Positions 11,954 to 20,655 of a DNA stretch of 64,000 nucleotides are shown piece by piece. The notes under the pieces are model-generated. The model did no database searches, was not told where the DNA came from, and worked only from the letters and a program-made list of their open reading frames with translations. The stretch is from Limisphaera sp. Its GTDB lineage: Bacteria > Verrucomicrobiota > Verrucomicrobiia > Limisphaerales > Limisphaeraceae. The DNA lies in the NCBI GenBank assembly GCA_025057755.1, contig JANWVC010000013.1, positions 1 to 64,000 of the forward strand. Direction: 5' to 3'. The translations under genes and the position numbers were made by a program. How positions within the stretch are numbered: the stretch's first letter is position 1; the number at the start of each line of letters is the position of its first letter.

Positions 11954-14068
11954 ATGTTGAGTCAGCGCATGGCTCAGGGTCTGCATCTTTCACAGCGGCT
12001 GACGCAGTCGCTGATACTGGCACCGCAACTGCAACAATCTCTGGCACTGTTGCAGGCGCCCCTGCTTGAGCTAAAGACCCTGGTGGAGCAAGAACTGCAA
12101 CAGAATCCGGTTTTGGAAGAGTTGCCCCCGGGAGCGCCGGAAACGTCGGAGCTTGAGGGGGAAGCTGTGCGACCGGAGCAACTGGATCCGGCGGAACCGC
12201 CTGCCGATGTGCGATACGATCCGGCTCTGGAACGGCGCAGCACGGAGCCGGTGGATGATTTTCAGGCCGAATTTGACCGCCTGTTGCAACTGGACCAAGA
12301 ATGGCGCGAGCATTTTCAGCAAGCGCAACTGGCTCAGCCGGTTAGTCCCGAAGACGAGGAGCGTCGGCAATTCATGTTCGATTCCCTGGTGGCCAGTCCA
12401 TCCATGCAACAGGACCTTTTGGAGCAGATGCGGGAATCGGATTTACCCGAAACAGATTATCCAGTGGGGGAGTTGATCATTGGCAACCTGGATGAGCGCG
12501 GGTACTTGACGGCCACGGTAGAGGAAATTGCGCAGGAGGCGAAAACCACGCCCGAGCATGTGGAGCGGGTCTTGCGGGCGATTCAGAGTCTGGAGCCACC
12601 GGGGATTGCCGCCCGCACCCTGCAGGAATGTCTTTTGCTCCAACTGGAGCGAGCCGGTCAGAAGGACAGTCTGGAGTATCATTTGGTTCGGGACCACATG
12701 GATTTACTGGCGCGGCGGAAGGTCCCGGACCTGGCCCGTTTAACGGGGACGACTTTGGAAGAGGTTCAGGCTGCCTTGCAACGGATTGGTCGGCTTGACC
12801 CGCGCCCGGGGCGCGCATACCAACCCGACACGGATCTGTATGTTGTCCCCGAAGTTTTCGTCCAGAAGGTGGGCGACGAATATGTGGTCACGGCCAATCA
12901 GGATTACCTGCCGCGACTACGGATTAGCACAACTTATCGAGACCTCATGGCCCGGGCGCCCGTGGATACGGTGGCGTTGGCGCAAGCGTTTGAAGGTTGC
13001 GGCGAGCCGATTCGCACTTTGCTGGAACAAGCCCTGACTGCCATCCGGTCGGACCAAGACCAAACGGCTCTACAATACTTGAAACAAATTGGCGAATGTA
13101 CCGAATTGACGCGTGCCCAACGCCAGGCCTTGCAGGTCGCGCACGCGCAGGTGGTGGAAAAGGCGGCGTTTCTGGAAGCACGCAATTTCATTCGCGAGAA
13201 GATTCGGGCGGGCCGATTCCTCATTCGAAGCATCCATCAACGGCAGGAGACGATCCTCAGCATCGCTCGGCAAATCGTGCAACGGCAGCGTGATTTTTTT
13301 GACAAAGGCCCGTCGCATTTAAAGCCGCTCACGATGGCGACCGTGGCCGAGGCGGTTGGCGTGCATGAGACCACTGTGAGTCGCGCGGTCAACGGCAAGT
13401 ACATGCAGACGCCGCGCGGCCTGTTTGAAATGCGGTACTTCTTCACCACCGGCGTTCGCACGGCCAACGGAGATGGATTGTCCAACACCAGCGTCAAAGA
13501 GATGATTGCGGAGATCTTCCGAAACGAGGATCCCGCCAATCCGCTCTCGGATGACGAGGTGGTGAAGATTTTGCGTCAACGCGGGATTGTCATCGCCCGG
13601 CGCACCGTGGCCAAGTATCGAATGGAACTTGGCATCCTGGCGTCGAACCTTCGCAGGATCTACACCAGTCGGCCCAAGGAACGCCCGTTACGCCGAGAGG
13701 CGCCTGCGGGTAATCAGACTTCCTTGGTCCCGCCGTCGGGTGACCCGGAAACGAACAGCGTCGGAGCTGCCAACACCCTTGCCTCTGCGGAGTCTGGGGA
13801 GGGTCCTTCAGACAAACCAGTGGGTGAATCGGCATCTCTGTCTCATGTTCCATCGCCCCAGGCCGAGCCGGTGCCTCCGTTGGTACCAGCGGCTGCCAAC
13901 GGAGTTTTGAGCTCCCGTGGGACCAACGCTGAACAGACTGACGAACCGAAAATCGAGAACTCCCCTGCGAGAATGAAGCCGCTTGAGACCGGTGTGAGCC
14001 CGGTCCCGGCCGAGTCCGACGCGGCCGCTCTCTCACCGCAATCTGCAGCCAGTGGTCAGCAATCGTGA
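11954..14068 (+). CDS. rpoN: RNA polymerase sigma-54 factor, enlarged
   Basis: Sigma-54 directs RNA polymerase to -24/-12 promoters and needs an AAA+ activator such as the NtrC-like protein nearby. The N-terminal region I is glutamine-rich (QLQQSLALLQAPLLELKTLV, around residues 18-37). The C-terminal DNA-binding part has VGVHETTVSRAVNGKYMQTP and the RpoN box ARRTVAKYR near residues 548-556. At 704 residues it is far longer than the usual 450-500. About 70 extra residues lie between roughly 335 and 410, before RFLIRSIHQR, and a Pro/Ser/Glu-rich tail of about 130 residues follows the RpoN box. Both parts are in frame and intact. A nearby downstream ATG (MAQGLHLSQ) is an alternative start. Confidence 0.95.
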   Translation: MLSQRMAQGLHLSQRLTQSLILAPQLQQSLALLQAPLLELKTLVEQELQQNPVLEELPPGAPETSELEGEAVRPEQLDPAEPPADVRYDPALERRSTEPVDDFQAEFDRLLQLDQEWREHFQQAQLAQPVSPEDEERRQFMFDSLVASPSMQQDLLEQMRESDLPETDYPVGELIIGNLDERGYLTATVEEIAQEAKTTPEHVERVLRAIQSLEPPGIAARTLQECLLLQLERAGQKDSLEYHLVRDHMDLLARRKVPDLARLTGTTLEEVQAALQRIGRLDPRPGRAYQPDTDLYVVPEVFVQKVGDEYVVTANQDYLPRLRISTTYRDLMARAPVDTVALAQAFEGCGEPIRTLLEQALTAIRSDQDQTALQYLKQIGECTELTRAQRQALQVAHAQVVEKAAFLEARNFIREKIRAGRFLIRSIHQRQETILSIARQIVQRQRDFFDKGPSHLKPLTMATVAEAVGVHETTVSRAVNGKYMQTPRGLFEMRYFFTTGVRTANGDGLSNTSVKEMIAEIFRNEDPANPLSDDEVVKILRQRGIVIARRTVAKYRMELGILASNLRRIYTSRPKERPLRREAPAGNQTSLVPPSGDPETNSVGAANTLASAESGEGPSDKPVGESASLSHVPSPQAEPVPPLVPAAANGVLSSRGTNAEQTDEPKIENSPARMKPLETGVSPVPAESDAAALSPQSAASGQQS

Positions 14069-14261
14069 TGTAGATCCTGAGAAAGTATCATGGCAATGTC
14101 CATCCGCCCGGCCGGTCTTTAGAGGTAATGGAGGTTTGTGGCTGGACCTGGGGTCGGTCGCATAGAGGAGGCCGGCCGAGGGAGCGGAAAGGTTTCTCAA
14201 ATGCGACCTCTGAGTCGAACAGACAGATCGCGGGGTGCGGAGCCTTCCGGTTCATGAGTAA

Positions 14262-16319
14262 ATGTCAAGAAAAGTCTGCATGAAGTGGTTCGTTCTAATG
14301 TTACTTCCGGTGGTTGGGGGCCTGCCTGGTCCGGCGGCGAATCGGTACACGTATGCAGATCTTGTGTATCGGCTGGCGGATCTGGAAGTGCTGGCCACGC
14401 GCCCTGCAGCCGGCGAGCGAACCGCACAATGGTCCAGTTATGACCGGTCCAGCCGTTACGATGAAGCCACGGGTCGCTTTGTGGCTTGGGACGCGAACGC
14501 GGACGGGCACGGCATTCTGCGGCGAGAAGGCGACCATTGGGTGCTGGCGGAGATGCAAGGTCCGGGTGTCATCTGGCGTATTTGGTCGGCCACTCCCAAA
14601 GCCGGTCGGGTCAAGATATACCTGGACGAAGATCCGGAGCCGGTGGTGGATCTGCCCTTTGAGGGATATTTCAGCGGTGAACATGAACCGTTTGATCGTC
14701 CGGCTCTGGTGCATAAAACAGCAATGGGCTGGAACAACTACACGCCCATCCCCTATCAAAAGTCATGCAAGATTGTGGCCGAAGAAGGCTGGGGTGACTA
14801 TTATCATTTCACGTATACCACTTTTCCGTCCGGCACTGAGATGCCCACCTTTCGGCGGAAACTGGATCCGGCGGGAGCCAAAGCCTTGGACACGGTGGAG
14901 CAAATGCTGCGTCGGTGTGGGCCGCGAGAGATTCGGGACCAAATTGGTCGAGACACGTTTGAAGGCAGTCTGGGGCCGGGCGATTCTCACCGTGTGCGAC
15001 GAACTGGTCCGGGTGCCATCACCCGGGTGCGGGCACGGGTGTCGAAGGTGCCGCCCGAGCGGGTGGAAGAAACATTGCGCAGTGTGATCTTGGAAATCAC
15101 GTGGGACGAGGAGGCACGGCCGGCCGTTTGGAGTCCGCTGGGCGACTTCTTCGGCACTGCACCAGGTCTCAACCCGTATCGTTCGCTACCATGCGGGTTA
15201 ACAGAAGACGGCTGGTTTTATGCGAACTGGTACATGCCGTTTGACCGATCGTTTGATTTGCGGTTGGTCAATGAAGGCTCTGGCACAGTCGGAGTGGAGT
15301 TGGAAGTGATCACCGAGAAGCTCCGCCGGCCCGTTCATGAATACAGCCGTTTTCATGCCAAGTGGCATCGCGACGAGTTTCTGCCGACGGAACCGGAGCG
15401 TTGGCTGGATTGGCCCGTGCTCAAGACAACGGGGACCGGTCGCTACGTGGGAGTTATGCTACATGTATGGAATCCGCGTGGCGCATGGTGGGGCGAAGGG
15501 GACGAGAAGTTCTTTGTGGATGGAGAGGCATTTCCATCCATCTTCGGGACTGGCACGGAGGATTATTTTGGTTATGCTTGGTGTTCTCCGGAGCTGTTTG
15601 AGCATGCCTTTCATAATCAAACCCGCAACGACGGTAACAATCGGGGCCACATTTCTGTGAATCGCTGGCACGTGGCTGACCAGGTGCCGTTCCATCGTTC
15701 GCTGGAGGTCTATCTTGAAAAGTATTTTCGCAATAGCCGTCCGACGCTTTATGCGGCCGTCGTGTACTGGTACCTGGCGTCCGGTGGATACGATCCGTAC
15801 TTGCCTTTGCCGCTGGAGGAACGAGTAGGTTATACGACCGCACCGGTGTATCCGGCAATTCCAGGGACGGTGGAAGGGGAACAACTGAAGATCCGGCGTT
15901 GTTCCGGGGGTCGAACCCAACAGCAAGAGATGAGTGGCTGGGGGGAAGGCTGGAGCCACGACGCGCAACTGTGGTGGACGGAAGCCGGTCCAGGGGACCG
16001 GCTCGAGTTGGAGGTGCCCGTGGAAAAGGGCGGTTGGTACAACGTCCAGATCTATCTGACGCGAGCGCGCGACTATGGCATCGTGCAGTTTTATTTAGAC
16101 GACCGTAAAGTGGGTGTACCGGTTGATTTGTATCATCCCCAGGTGATCCCCTCGGGCGCAATTCAGTTGGGCACACACGAGTTGCAAGCCGGTATTCACC
16201 TTTTAGGTGTTGAAATTGTGGGTTGTCACCCAAGCGCGGTACCCGCCTACATGTTTGGCTTGGACTATCTCAAGCTCACCCCGGCAGAGTCTCCCTCGCA
16301 GGGCCTGATCAAGCCTTAA
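14262..16319 (+). CDS. Secreted GH172-family (DUF2961) glycoside hydrolase
   Basis: The 685-residue protein begins with a signal peptide (MKWFVLMLLPVVGG in its core; a second ATG at 14280 is a good alternative start). DUF2961 features follow: QWSSYDRSS, DGHGILRREGDHWVLAEM, GPGVIWRIWSATP and, later, FGTGTEDYFGYAWCSPE with nearby acidic residues. GH172 members include difructose-dianhydride and alpha-arabinofuranoside-active enzymes. After about residue 530 a beta-sandwich, carbohydrate-binding-like domain is fused (GWYNVQIYLTRARDYGIVQF, VDLYHP). It is a single gene with a hairpin just after the stop. Substrate is not decided by sequence; a link to the decayed fructan genes near 36-38 kb is possible but speculative. 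Confidence 0.85.
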   Translation: MSRKVCMKWFVLMLLPVVGGLPGPAANRYTYADLVYRLADLEVLATRPAAGERTAQWSSYDRSSRYDEATGRFVAWDANADGHGILRREGDHWVLAEMQGPGVIWRIWSATPKAGRVKIYLDEDPEPVVDLPFEGYFSGEHEPFDRPALVHKTAMGWNNYTPIPYQKSCKIVAEEGWGDYYHFTYTTFPSGTEMPTFRRKLDPAGAKALDTVEQMLRRCGPREIRDQIGRDTFEGSLGPGDSHRVRRTGPGAITRVRARVSKVPPERVEETLRSVILEITWDEEARPAVWSPLGDFFGTAPGLNPYRSLPCGLTEDGWFYANWYMPFDRSFDLRLVNEGSGTVGVELEVITEKLRRPVHEYSRFHAKWHRDEFLPTEPERWLDWPVLKTTGTGRYVGVMLHVWNPRGAWWGEGDEKFFVDGEAFPSIFGTGTEDYFGYAWCSPELFEHAFHNQTRNDGNNRGHISVNRWHVADQVPFHRSLEVYLEKYFRNSRPTLYAAVVYWYLASGGYDPYLPLPLEERVGYTTAPVYPAIPGTVEGEQLKIRRCSGGRTQQQEMSGWGEGWSHDAQLWWTEAGPGDRLELEVPVEKGGWYNVQIYLTRARDYGIVQFYLDDRKVGVPVDLYHPQVIPSGAIQLGTHELQAGIHLLGVEIVGCHPSAVPAYMFGLDYLKLTPAESPSQGLIKP

Positions 16320-16332
16320 CTCCTGGGGACTC

Positions 16333-16358
16333 TCCATGGGAGGCGCGCCGCCCATGGA
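16333..16358. terminator. Hairpin after the GH172 gene, probable terminator
   Basis: TCCATGGG and CCCATGGA form an 8-bp perfect stem around a GC-rich, self-complementary core (aggcgcgccg), 13 bases after the GH172 stop codon. No U tract follows. The rest of the 338-base gap to the next gene holds no recognised gene. Confidence 0.45.
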
Positions 16359-16657
16359 ACTTTATGGCCAGGCGGCCAAGCTGGGTCTCTGTTGGAAGGG
16401 TCACGTGAAACGACTTGTGACAGAGAGGATTCAACTGCCAAGCGCCGGAGGCAACACATGCCGGGGTTCCTCCGGGGCTTTCACGAGCTTCGAAAGCCAT
16501 CCAATGACTGACGACTGACAAGGTCGGCAGGGGTATTCAAACTGTTCGATCAAAAGCCTCTCTTTGAGAAGGCCATGGCAAAGCCTGCTTTTTCTTTTAC
16601 AGTCTGTTGGTCAAAAGGTTTGCCTAGACTCGACCTGGCTTTTTAATTGGGAACGAG

Positions 16658-17812
16658 ATGACACCGAACATGAAGCATGAGAGGAGGTTGCGCGGGAAGC
16701 ACCCGGGCTGGTGGGAAGCGGCTCTTTTCCTTGTTTTCATCTTCAGTTTCTTCGAATCCAGTCCGGGCGCTCCGCCGGTGCTGCGGCCGGGGACGAATCT
16801 CTGGGAAGTGCGCCTGGGATCGGGCAATCAAAGTTCGCCGGCGGTGGGTCCGGATGGGACGATTTACGTGGGACTGTTTGATGGACGATTGGTGGCGCTC
16901 AGGCCGGATGGCACACGCAAGTGGCATTTCCCGACGGGGATTGAGATCCAGTCCACACCAGTGGTTTCGCGCGACGGCACGATCTATTTTGGGTGTCGGG
17001 ACCGGAGATTGTATGCGATTTCGGCCGAGGGCCGGCTCAAATGGATGTTTCGCACCGGCCAATGGGTGGATGCCTCACCGGTGCTATTGACGGATGGTTC
17101 GATCGGTTTCGGGTCTTGGGACGGTTCATTTTATGTTCTGACGCCAGAGGGCACGTTACGCTGGCAATTCAAAGCGGATGGCATCATTTCGGCCTCCGCC
17201 GCTGTTGGACCCGATGAGACGATCTATTTCGGCACGCACGGAGGTCATGTGTTCGCGTTGCGGCCGAACGGTACCGAACGGTGGCGGTATGAAGCCGGTG
17301 GAGCAATTCTATCGGCGCCAGCGGTGGATGCCGAAGGCGCCGTTTATGTGACCACTGTGCGGGGCCGATTGTTGGCTCTTGATCGGGAGGGACATTTGCG
17401 ATGGTCCGTCAACACAGGCGGCGTGACAGCCTCTTCGCCGGTACTGGATTTGGACGGTCGCTTGTACGTGGGGGTGAATCGCGAATTGCGGGCCTATGAT
17501 GAAAACGGTCGGTTGTTGTGGCGCTATACCACCGGGGACGACATAGAGGCCTCGCCGACGATTTGTGCCAATGGGACGGTACTGGTCGGCAGTCGTGATG
17601 GTTCCTTGCATGCGGTGCGGGAAGGGCGTTATCATTGGCATAACTGGCTGAAGGGCTTCATCTGCTCGAATCCTGCGATCACTCGGGACGGCACCATTTT
17701 GGTTCTGACCTACTATGCTTTGCACGCATTGCATGCCGAGGCGCCACTTGCTCCTTCAAATTGGCCCCTCTATCAAGGCAATCCTCAGCGCACCGGTCGG
17801 AGTCGCTACTGA
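16658..17812 (+). CDS. Secreted PQQ-like beta-propeller repeat protein
   Basis: A 384-residue protein with an N-terminal hydrophobic segment (WWEAALFLVFIFSFFESSPG, about residues 18-37) that looks like a signal peptide or anchor. About eight repeats of roughly 40 residues follow, each with a pattern like SPAVGPDGTIYVGLFDGRLVAL then RPDGTRKWHF. This is the outer-strand motif of PQQ-type propellers. No PQQ dehydrogenase catalytic residues or heme motif are seen, so it is probably a structural or binding propeller, not an enzyme. The final WPLYQGNPQRTGRS is typical of this group. It lies alone between GH172 and hom, both on the same strand. Confidence 0.85.
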   Translation: MTPNMKHERRLRGKHPGWWEAALFLVFIFSFFESSPGAPPVLRPGTNLWEVRLGSGNQSSPAVGPDGTIYVGLFDGRLVALRPDGTRKWHFPTGIEIQSTPVVSRDGTIYFGCRDRRLYAISAEGRLKWMFRTGQWVDASPVLLTDGSIGFGSWDGSFYVLTPEGTLRWQFKADGIISASAAVGPDETIYFGTHGGHVFALRPNGTERWRYEAGGAILSAPAVDAEGAVYVTTVRGRLLALDREGHLRWSVNTGGVTASSPVLDLDGRLYVGVNRELRAYDENGRLLWRYTTGDDIEASPTICANGTVLVGSRDGSLHAVREGRYHWHNWLKGFICSNPAITRDGTILVLTYYALHALHAEAPLAPSNWPLYQGNPQRTGRSRY

Positions 17813-17951
17813 CAGTTCCAACAAGTTCCGGATGGGGCGGTGGGTCGAAAAGGGGTTACGAAACCGGCTGGTTTTGATCACAGCTTGTGGTGAGCACACT
17901 TCACAAAGGGATTGTCGCTTCCGCAGCTTCCCGGCAAGTTGAGCGGCCGTT

Positions 17952-19274
17952 ATGGAAGTGTTGAATCTCGGCATGGTGGGAGGCGGCACGGTGGGCAGTG
18001 GGGTTTTCCACGCGCTGCAACAGAATGGGGCCCTGTTGGCCGCTCGAATTGGCATCCGGATTCACGTGCGCAAAGTGGCGGTTAAATCGGTGGAGGAACC
18101 GCGTCCGTATCCGATTCCTCGGCGGTTTCTGACGACGAACTGGCGCGAGGTCGTGGAAGATCCCCAGGTCCAACTGGTAACCGAATTGGTAGGAGGCACC
18201 ACTGTGGCGCGCGAAGTGGTCGAGACGGCGCTGCGGCTGGGCAAACCTGTCATTACGGCCAACAAAGCGTTGCTGTCGGCCCACGGACCGGCGTTATTTG
18301 CCGAAGCCGAGCGGCATGGTACCAATCTGTATTTTGAGGCAAGTGTCTGCGGTGGCATCCCGATCCTCAAGGCCCTACGGGAGGGCTTTGTCGGCAACCG
18401 GGTTACAGCCCTTTATGGCATCGTAAATGGCACGTGCAATTACATATTGACTCGCATGACGCAGGAGCGGGCGGATTTCCAAACCGTACTGCGAGAAGCG
18501 CAGCAGGAGGGCTACGCAGAAACTCCCCCCGACCTGGACATTGACGGTCACGACGCCCAACACAAGACGGGTATTTTAGCCTCACTGGCGCACGGCCATT
18601 GGATTCCGGCTGACTACATTGCGGTCGAGGGAATTCGCGCGATCACACCGTTGGATCTCCAATTTGCCGCCCAACTGGGTTACACGATCAAGTTGCTGGG
18701 GATTGTGAAGCAACTGAAGGAGCGAGCTCGACATCAGGGAGAGGTTCCGTTGCAGGTTTCCGTTTATCCGGCTCTGGTCCCTTCCGATCATGTGCTGGCT
18801 CGCGTGCAAGGGGTGTATAATGCCGTCTTTGTGCGAGGCGATGTTGTGGGCGACACTTTGTTTTATGGTCGCGGAGCAGGTAAGGATGCCACGGCGAGCG
18901 CGGTCTTAAGTGACTTGGCCGACGCGGCTTTGGATGTGCGGCTAGGCACACGCCGGCGCCGGCCGGCTTTTGTAAAAGGCCCGGACGCCGTGCGAGTCGT
19001 ACCTTTGGACGATGTGGTCAGCCGCTCGTTTGTGCGGTTGAGTGTGATAGACCAGCCCGGGGTATTGGCGCGGATTGCGGCAGTGTTTGGTAGGGCGCGC
19101 ATTGGCATAGCTTCGGTGATTCAACCCGAGGGCCACACTGGTGAAGTCGTGCCATTAATCCTGATGCTCCATGAGGCGCCCGACGGGGCTGTGCGCAAAG
19201 CGTTGGATCGAATTGCACGGTTGCCAGTGGTAAAGGCGCCGCCGGTACGCTTCCGAGTCGAATCCCTTACATGA
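17952..19274 (+). CDS. hom: Homoserine dehydrogenase with ACT domain
   Basis: It reduces aspartate semialdehyde to homoserine, the branch point to threonine and methionine. The 440-residue protein has an NAD(P)-binding start LGMVGGGTVGSGVF, the GKPVITANKALLS segment, the catalytic core YFEASVCGGIPILKAL then GIVNGTCNYILTRM, and LDIDGHDAQHKTGILA. A C-terminal ACT domain (about 355-430, starting VRLSVIDQPGVLARIAAVF) suggests feedback control by an amino acid, usually threonine. It is followed after 22 bases by thrC and then by a PLP decarboxylase, making an aspartate-family operon. No separate aspartokinase or thrB is present here. Confidence 0.96.
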   Translation: MEVLNLGMVGGGTVGSGVFHALQQNGALLAARIGIRIHVRKVAVKSVEEPRPYPIPRRFLTTNWREVVEDPQVQLVTELVGGTTVAREVVETALRLGKPVITANKALLSAHGPALFAEAERHGTNLYFEASVCGGIPILKALREGFVGNRVTALYGIVNGTCNYILTRMTQERADFQTVLREAQQEGYAETPPDLDIDGHDAQHKTGILASLAHGHWIPADYIAVEGIRAITPLDLQFAAQLGYTIKLLGIVKQLKERARHQGEVPLQVSVYPALVPSDHVLARVQGVYNAVFVRGDVVGDTLFYGRGAGKDATASAVLSDLADAALDVRLGTRRRRPAFVKGPDAVRVVPLDDVVSRSFVRLSVIDQPGVLARIAAVFGRARIGIASVIQPEGHTGEVVPLILMLHEAPDGAVRKALDRIARLPVVKAPPVRFRVESLT

Positions 19275-19296
19275 GGGACGGCAAAGTCAGGATTCC

Positions 19297-20655
19297 ATGA
19301 TTCGCTACTTCAGCACCAACGGACGGGCTCCGATTGTCGCGTTGCCCGAGGCGCTATGGCGCGGGCAGGCGCCGGACCGCGGATTATATCTTCCAGAGCG
19401 TTTCCCGGTGTTAGATCGGTCGACACGCGCATCTTTTGCCTCGCTGGAGTATCCCTCCATTGCCACCCAGGTCCTGGCGCCTTACATAGCTGGAACGTTT
19501 TCGCAGGATGAATTGGAAAAGATTTGCCGGGAGTCCTATGATTTTGCCGTGCCTTTGGAGCCTGTGCGGCACCGGCCGGGAGTCTGGGTGCTCCGCCTGG
19601 ATGGCGGTCCCACTGCCTCCTTTAAGGATTTTGCAGCTCGATGGATGGCTCGCGTCCTGGGTCGTCTTGTTGCGCAGAAGGGAGAGTCGCTCGTCATTTT
19701 GACCGCCACCAGCGGCGACACAGGCTCGGCTGTAGCCAATGCATTTCACCGAGTCCCCGGCATTCGCGTCGTGGTGCTTTTTCCGCATCGAGAGGTGAGC
19801 GATCGCCAGCGTCGTCAGATGACCACCTTGGGCGACAACATTCGAACGGTGGCGGTGCAGGGCAAGTTCGATGATTGTCAGGCACTGGTGAAACGTGCGT
19901 TTGCCGATCCTTTGTTGCAACGTTTTCCGCTTTCTTCGGCCAATTCGATCAACATTGGCCGGTTGCTACCGCAGTGCGTGTATTACTTTTACGCAGCCAG
20001 TCGTGTGGCAGGTCCGGACGAACCGGTGGTGGTGGTCGTCCCAAGCGGCAATTTTGGTAACATGATGGGCGCGGTGTTGGCCTGGCGCATGGGGCTGCCC
20101 GTGAGGCGCCTGGTTGTGCCTGTCAATGAAAACGACGAGTTTCCCCGATACTTGGCCACAGGTCGGTATGAGAAGGTGGAACCCGCGCGGGCGTGCTTGT
20201 CCAACGCCATGAATGTGGGGCATCCGAGCAATCTGGCGCGGTTGGTGGCCGTGTATGGGGGATGGATGGATGAAACCGGCCACGTGCATCGCGCTCCGGA
20301 TTTGGCGGCCATGCGCCGGGATTTGTTCAGCGTCGCGGCTTCTGATGACCAGACCCGGGCGGCGATGCAGGAAGCCTGGCACGGACATGCTCTCCTTCTG
20401 GAGCCTCATGGCGCAGTGGCGTGGCACGGCCTGCGTCAATATCAGCAGGCTGAAAACATCTCGGAGGCACCGGTGATTTTGCTTGAGACGGCGCATCCGG
20501 CCAAATTCCCGGAGGAGATCGAGCAGTTACTGGGCTTCCGTCCTTCGGAACCTCCCAGCCTGCGAGGTTTGGAGCAACTACCGGAGTCCTACGACATTTT
20601 GGAGCCGCGTTACGAATCGTTTCGCGATTACCTCATTGCACATTTGTCCTCTTGA
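19297..20655 (+). CDS. thrC: Threonine synthase
   Basis: It converts O-phosphohomoserine to threonine with pyridoxal phosphate. The 452-residue protein has the N-terminal YFSTNGRAP segment, the PLP-lysine region FDGGPTASFKDFAARWM-like (LDGGPTASFKDFA, about 104-116), TATSGDTGSAVANAF, the glycine-rich phosphate loop VPSGNFGNMMGAVLA and a C-terminal TAHPAKFPEEIE. Length and motif order match the longer threonine synthase class found in E. coli. The last codons overlap a TTG start of the following decarboxylase frame. The neighbouring hom supplies homoserine; homoserine kinase must be encoded elsewhere. Confidence 0.95.
   Translation: MIRYFSTNGRAPIVALPEALWRGQAPDRGLYLPERFPVLDRSTRASFASLEYPSIATQVLAPYIAGTFSQDELEKICRESYDFAVPLEPVRHRPGVWVLRLDGGPTASFKDFAARWMARVLGRLVAQKGESLVILTATSGDTGSAVANAFHRVPGIRVVVLFPHREVSDRQRRQMTTLGDNIRTVAVQGKFDDCQALVKRAFADPLLQRFPLSSANSINIGRLLPQCVYYFYAASRVAGPDEPVVVVVPSGNFGNMMGAVLAWRMGLPVRRLVVPVNENDEFPRYLATGRYEKVEPARACLSNAMNVGHPSNLARLVAVYGGWMDETGHVHRAPDLAAMRRDLFSVAASDDQTRAAMQEAWHGHALLLEPHGAVAWHGLRQYQQAENISEAPVILLETAHPAKFPEEIEQLLGFRPSEPPSLRGLEQLPESYDILEPRYESFRDYLIAHLSS

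Noticed and set aside
12040-12060. TGGCAC followed by TTGCA, resembling a -24/-12 promoter inside rpoN
   Set aside because: The two blocks are only two bases apart, not five, so the spacing is wrong for sigma-54.
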